A stretch of DNA of 54,578 nucleotides, from NCBI GenBank assembly GCA_019247305.1, contig JAFAPC010000100.1, positions 1 to 54,578 of the forward strand, written 5' to 3'. Source of the stretch: Pseudonocardiales bacterium (GTDB taxonomy: Bacteria; Actinomycetota; Actinomycetes; Mycobacteriales; Pseudonocardiaceae). The notes beneath the pieces are model-generated. The model saw nothing but the letters and a program-made list of their open reading frames with translations. It had not been told where the DNA came from and searched no databases. The translations under genes and the position numbers were made by a program. Positions 53,806 through 54,578 of this stretch are shown piece after piece (the stretch's first letter is position 1; each line of letters opens with the position of its first letter).

Positions 53806-54262
53806 CCCAGTGAGGCGTGGCCTCGGACCGCCCAGTGGGATGGCTGAGTTGGGCTCGGGGCGCCGCAGCCGCACGTGCCGGACCCCGGGGGCCATGATCG
53901 CTGTTTCGGTGCCAAAAACGACAGATTCTGTCGTTTTTGGCACCGAAACAGCGATCTTCCCAGGCGGGAGGCGCCAACCAGGGCAGCCGAGCGGGGCGTG
54001 GAGGTGACCAACCCGATGGTGGTCACGCTCCCGCAGGGACCTGCGGTCAGGATGCGTCGAAGTCTCGCCAGACCTAGTTGATCTAGGACGCTGTGGCCTC
54101 AGCAGGTCGTGCCGCCGCGCACCCTGCCTGGTTCCCACCCAGGCAGCAGTGTCCAACGCCGCAGTGCCGCTAGTGGTGGCGGAGTGGTGGCGCGGCGCTA
54201 TCCCGGCTTATGTTGGTTGTATGCAGCAAACAAAATTCTTTCCGGGTCAGGGATCCGGGCCG
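53806..54262. other. Intergenic region containing large palindrome
   Basis: About 457 bp without a supportable gene. Open frames across the palindrome read VSVPKTTDSVVFGTE-like peptides on both strands, an artefact of its symmetry. The right part (54200-54262) is the upstream region of the MFS gene and contains an alternative in-frame ATG at 54221. Confidence 0.4.
53896..53956. terminator. 61-nt perfect palindrome (30-bp arms), bidirectional terminator or REP
   Basis: Arms of 30 nt (gatcgctgtttcggtgccaa ... acgacaga and its exact reverse complement) flank a single T at 53926. Each arm contains aaaaa/ttttt, so transcripts from either strand would form a long hairpin with internal U-tract. It lies 90 bp after the CCA-enzyme stop. 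The perfect symmetry exceeds what termination needs, so it may be one copy of a genome-wide palindromic repeat. Confidence 0.65.
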
Positions 54263-54578
54263 ATGACCACGACACCGACACCGGTCGCGGCGGGCCAAGC
54301 GCCGCGGCGGCCGGCCCGGACCGCGGTAGACACCACTAGTCCGCGCTACAAGTGGATCGCGTTGTCGAATACCACACTGGGGGTGTTGGTAGCCACGATC
54401 AACTCCTCAATCCTGTTGATCGCGCTGCCGAACATTTTCACCGGGGTGCGGATCAACCCGCTGGCGCCGCAGAACACCAGCCTGCTGCTGTGGTTGATCA
54501 TGGGTTACCTGGTGGTCACCGCGGTGCTGGTGGTCAGCTTCGGCCGGCTGGGCGACATGTTCGGGCGGGTCCGGATGT
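54263..54578 (+). CDS. MFS transporter, 5' part only
   Basis: The gene runs off the window. From the ATG at 54263 (or an in-frame ATG at 54221) 105 codons are seen. After a basic Pro-rich N-terminus comes helix 1 (WIALSNTTLGVLVATINSSI, then LLIALPNIF) and helix 2 (LLLWLIMGYLVVTAVLVV), then the MFS motif A FGRLGDMFGRVRM. It resembles the DHA2/EmrB class, but the truncated length prevents a firm subfamily call. Confidence 0.82.
   Translation, partial: MTTTPTPVAAGQAPRRPARTAVDTTSPRYKWIALSNTTLGVLVATINSSILLIALPNIFTGVRINPLAPQNTSLLLWLIMGYLVVTAVLVVSFGRLGDMFGRVRM

Noticed and set aside
53573..54007. Frames across the palindrome giving VSVPKTTDSVVFGTE-type peptides
   Set aside because: The same peptide appears on both strands because of the palindrome; it is not a gene.

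Overview
The window is high-GC actinobacterial DNA with many GTG starts, ATGA/GTGA gene overlaps and actinobacterial families (IS701 and IS6 remnants, DUF6049, a MurJ-locus pseudokinase, a type II aromatic PKS). A member of the Pseudonocardiales is my best guess; the genus cannot be fixed from the sequence.

Left part (1-20,030), an accessory region. At 313-2774 lies a compact ATP-grasp RiPP (graspetide) operon: precursor, ATP-grasp ligase and a PIMT-type methyltransferase, followed by an inverted fragment of a second PIMT. Next come two tiny overlapping genes, an orphan Phd antitoxin, a P450, a decayed flavin monooxygenase, a DUF4236 gene and a toxin-antitoxin pair whose toxin carries an early amber codon. 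At 7,859-14,487 two translationally coupled genes encode an LCAT-like alpha/beta hydrolase and a 1732-residue protein joining a transglutaminase-like domain, a STAND NTPase and about 15 TPR-like repeats; this looks like an undescribed conflict or defence module. A decayed IS6-family element separates it from a divergent pair of cell-surface glycan genes (methyltransferase/double glycosyltransferase and an AlgJ-like O-acetyltransferase).

Centre (20,030-47,370), a type II polyketide cluster. One long minus-strand array (41,529 down to 26,697) encodes a cupin, two methyltransferases, KS-alpha, KS-beta (CLF), ACP, a SRPBCC aromatase/cyclase, an isoprenylcysteine-methyltransferase-like membrane protein, a PF04199 cyclase, a private acetyl-CoA carboxylase (fused AccDA, BCCP, BC), a flavin halogenase, an O-methyltransferase and a group A flavin monooxygenase. 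Facing it on the plus strand are two methyltransferases, a P450 and a fused receiver/glutaredoxin-like/thioredoxin-reductase-like flavoprotein without the CxxC pair. A DUF1772 (anthrone-oxygenase-like) membrane protein, two paralogous PPOX-fold proteins, a frameshifted MetE-like gene, a DHA2 exporter and a response regulator lacking its phosphoacceptor Asp complete the cluster. No ketoreductase, priming KSIII or amidotransferase is seen, so the inferred product is an unreduced, probably acetate-primed, chlorinated or brominated, multiply methylated aromatic polyketide.

Right part (47,370-54,578), core chromosome: pseudokinase with discoidin-like ectodomain, DUF6049 membrane protein, Nudix hydrolase and, divergently, the CCA-adding enzyme, then a near-perfect 61-nt palindrome and the start of an MFS transporter. 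This resembles the conserved pcnA-nudix-DUF6049-murJ-pseudokinase-sigM-trx locus of actinobacteria, but murJ is absent between DUF6049 and the pseudokinase, and the polyketide cluster occupies the place where sigM/trxB/trxA would be expected.
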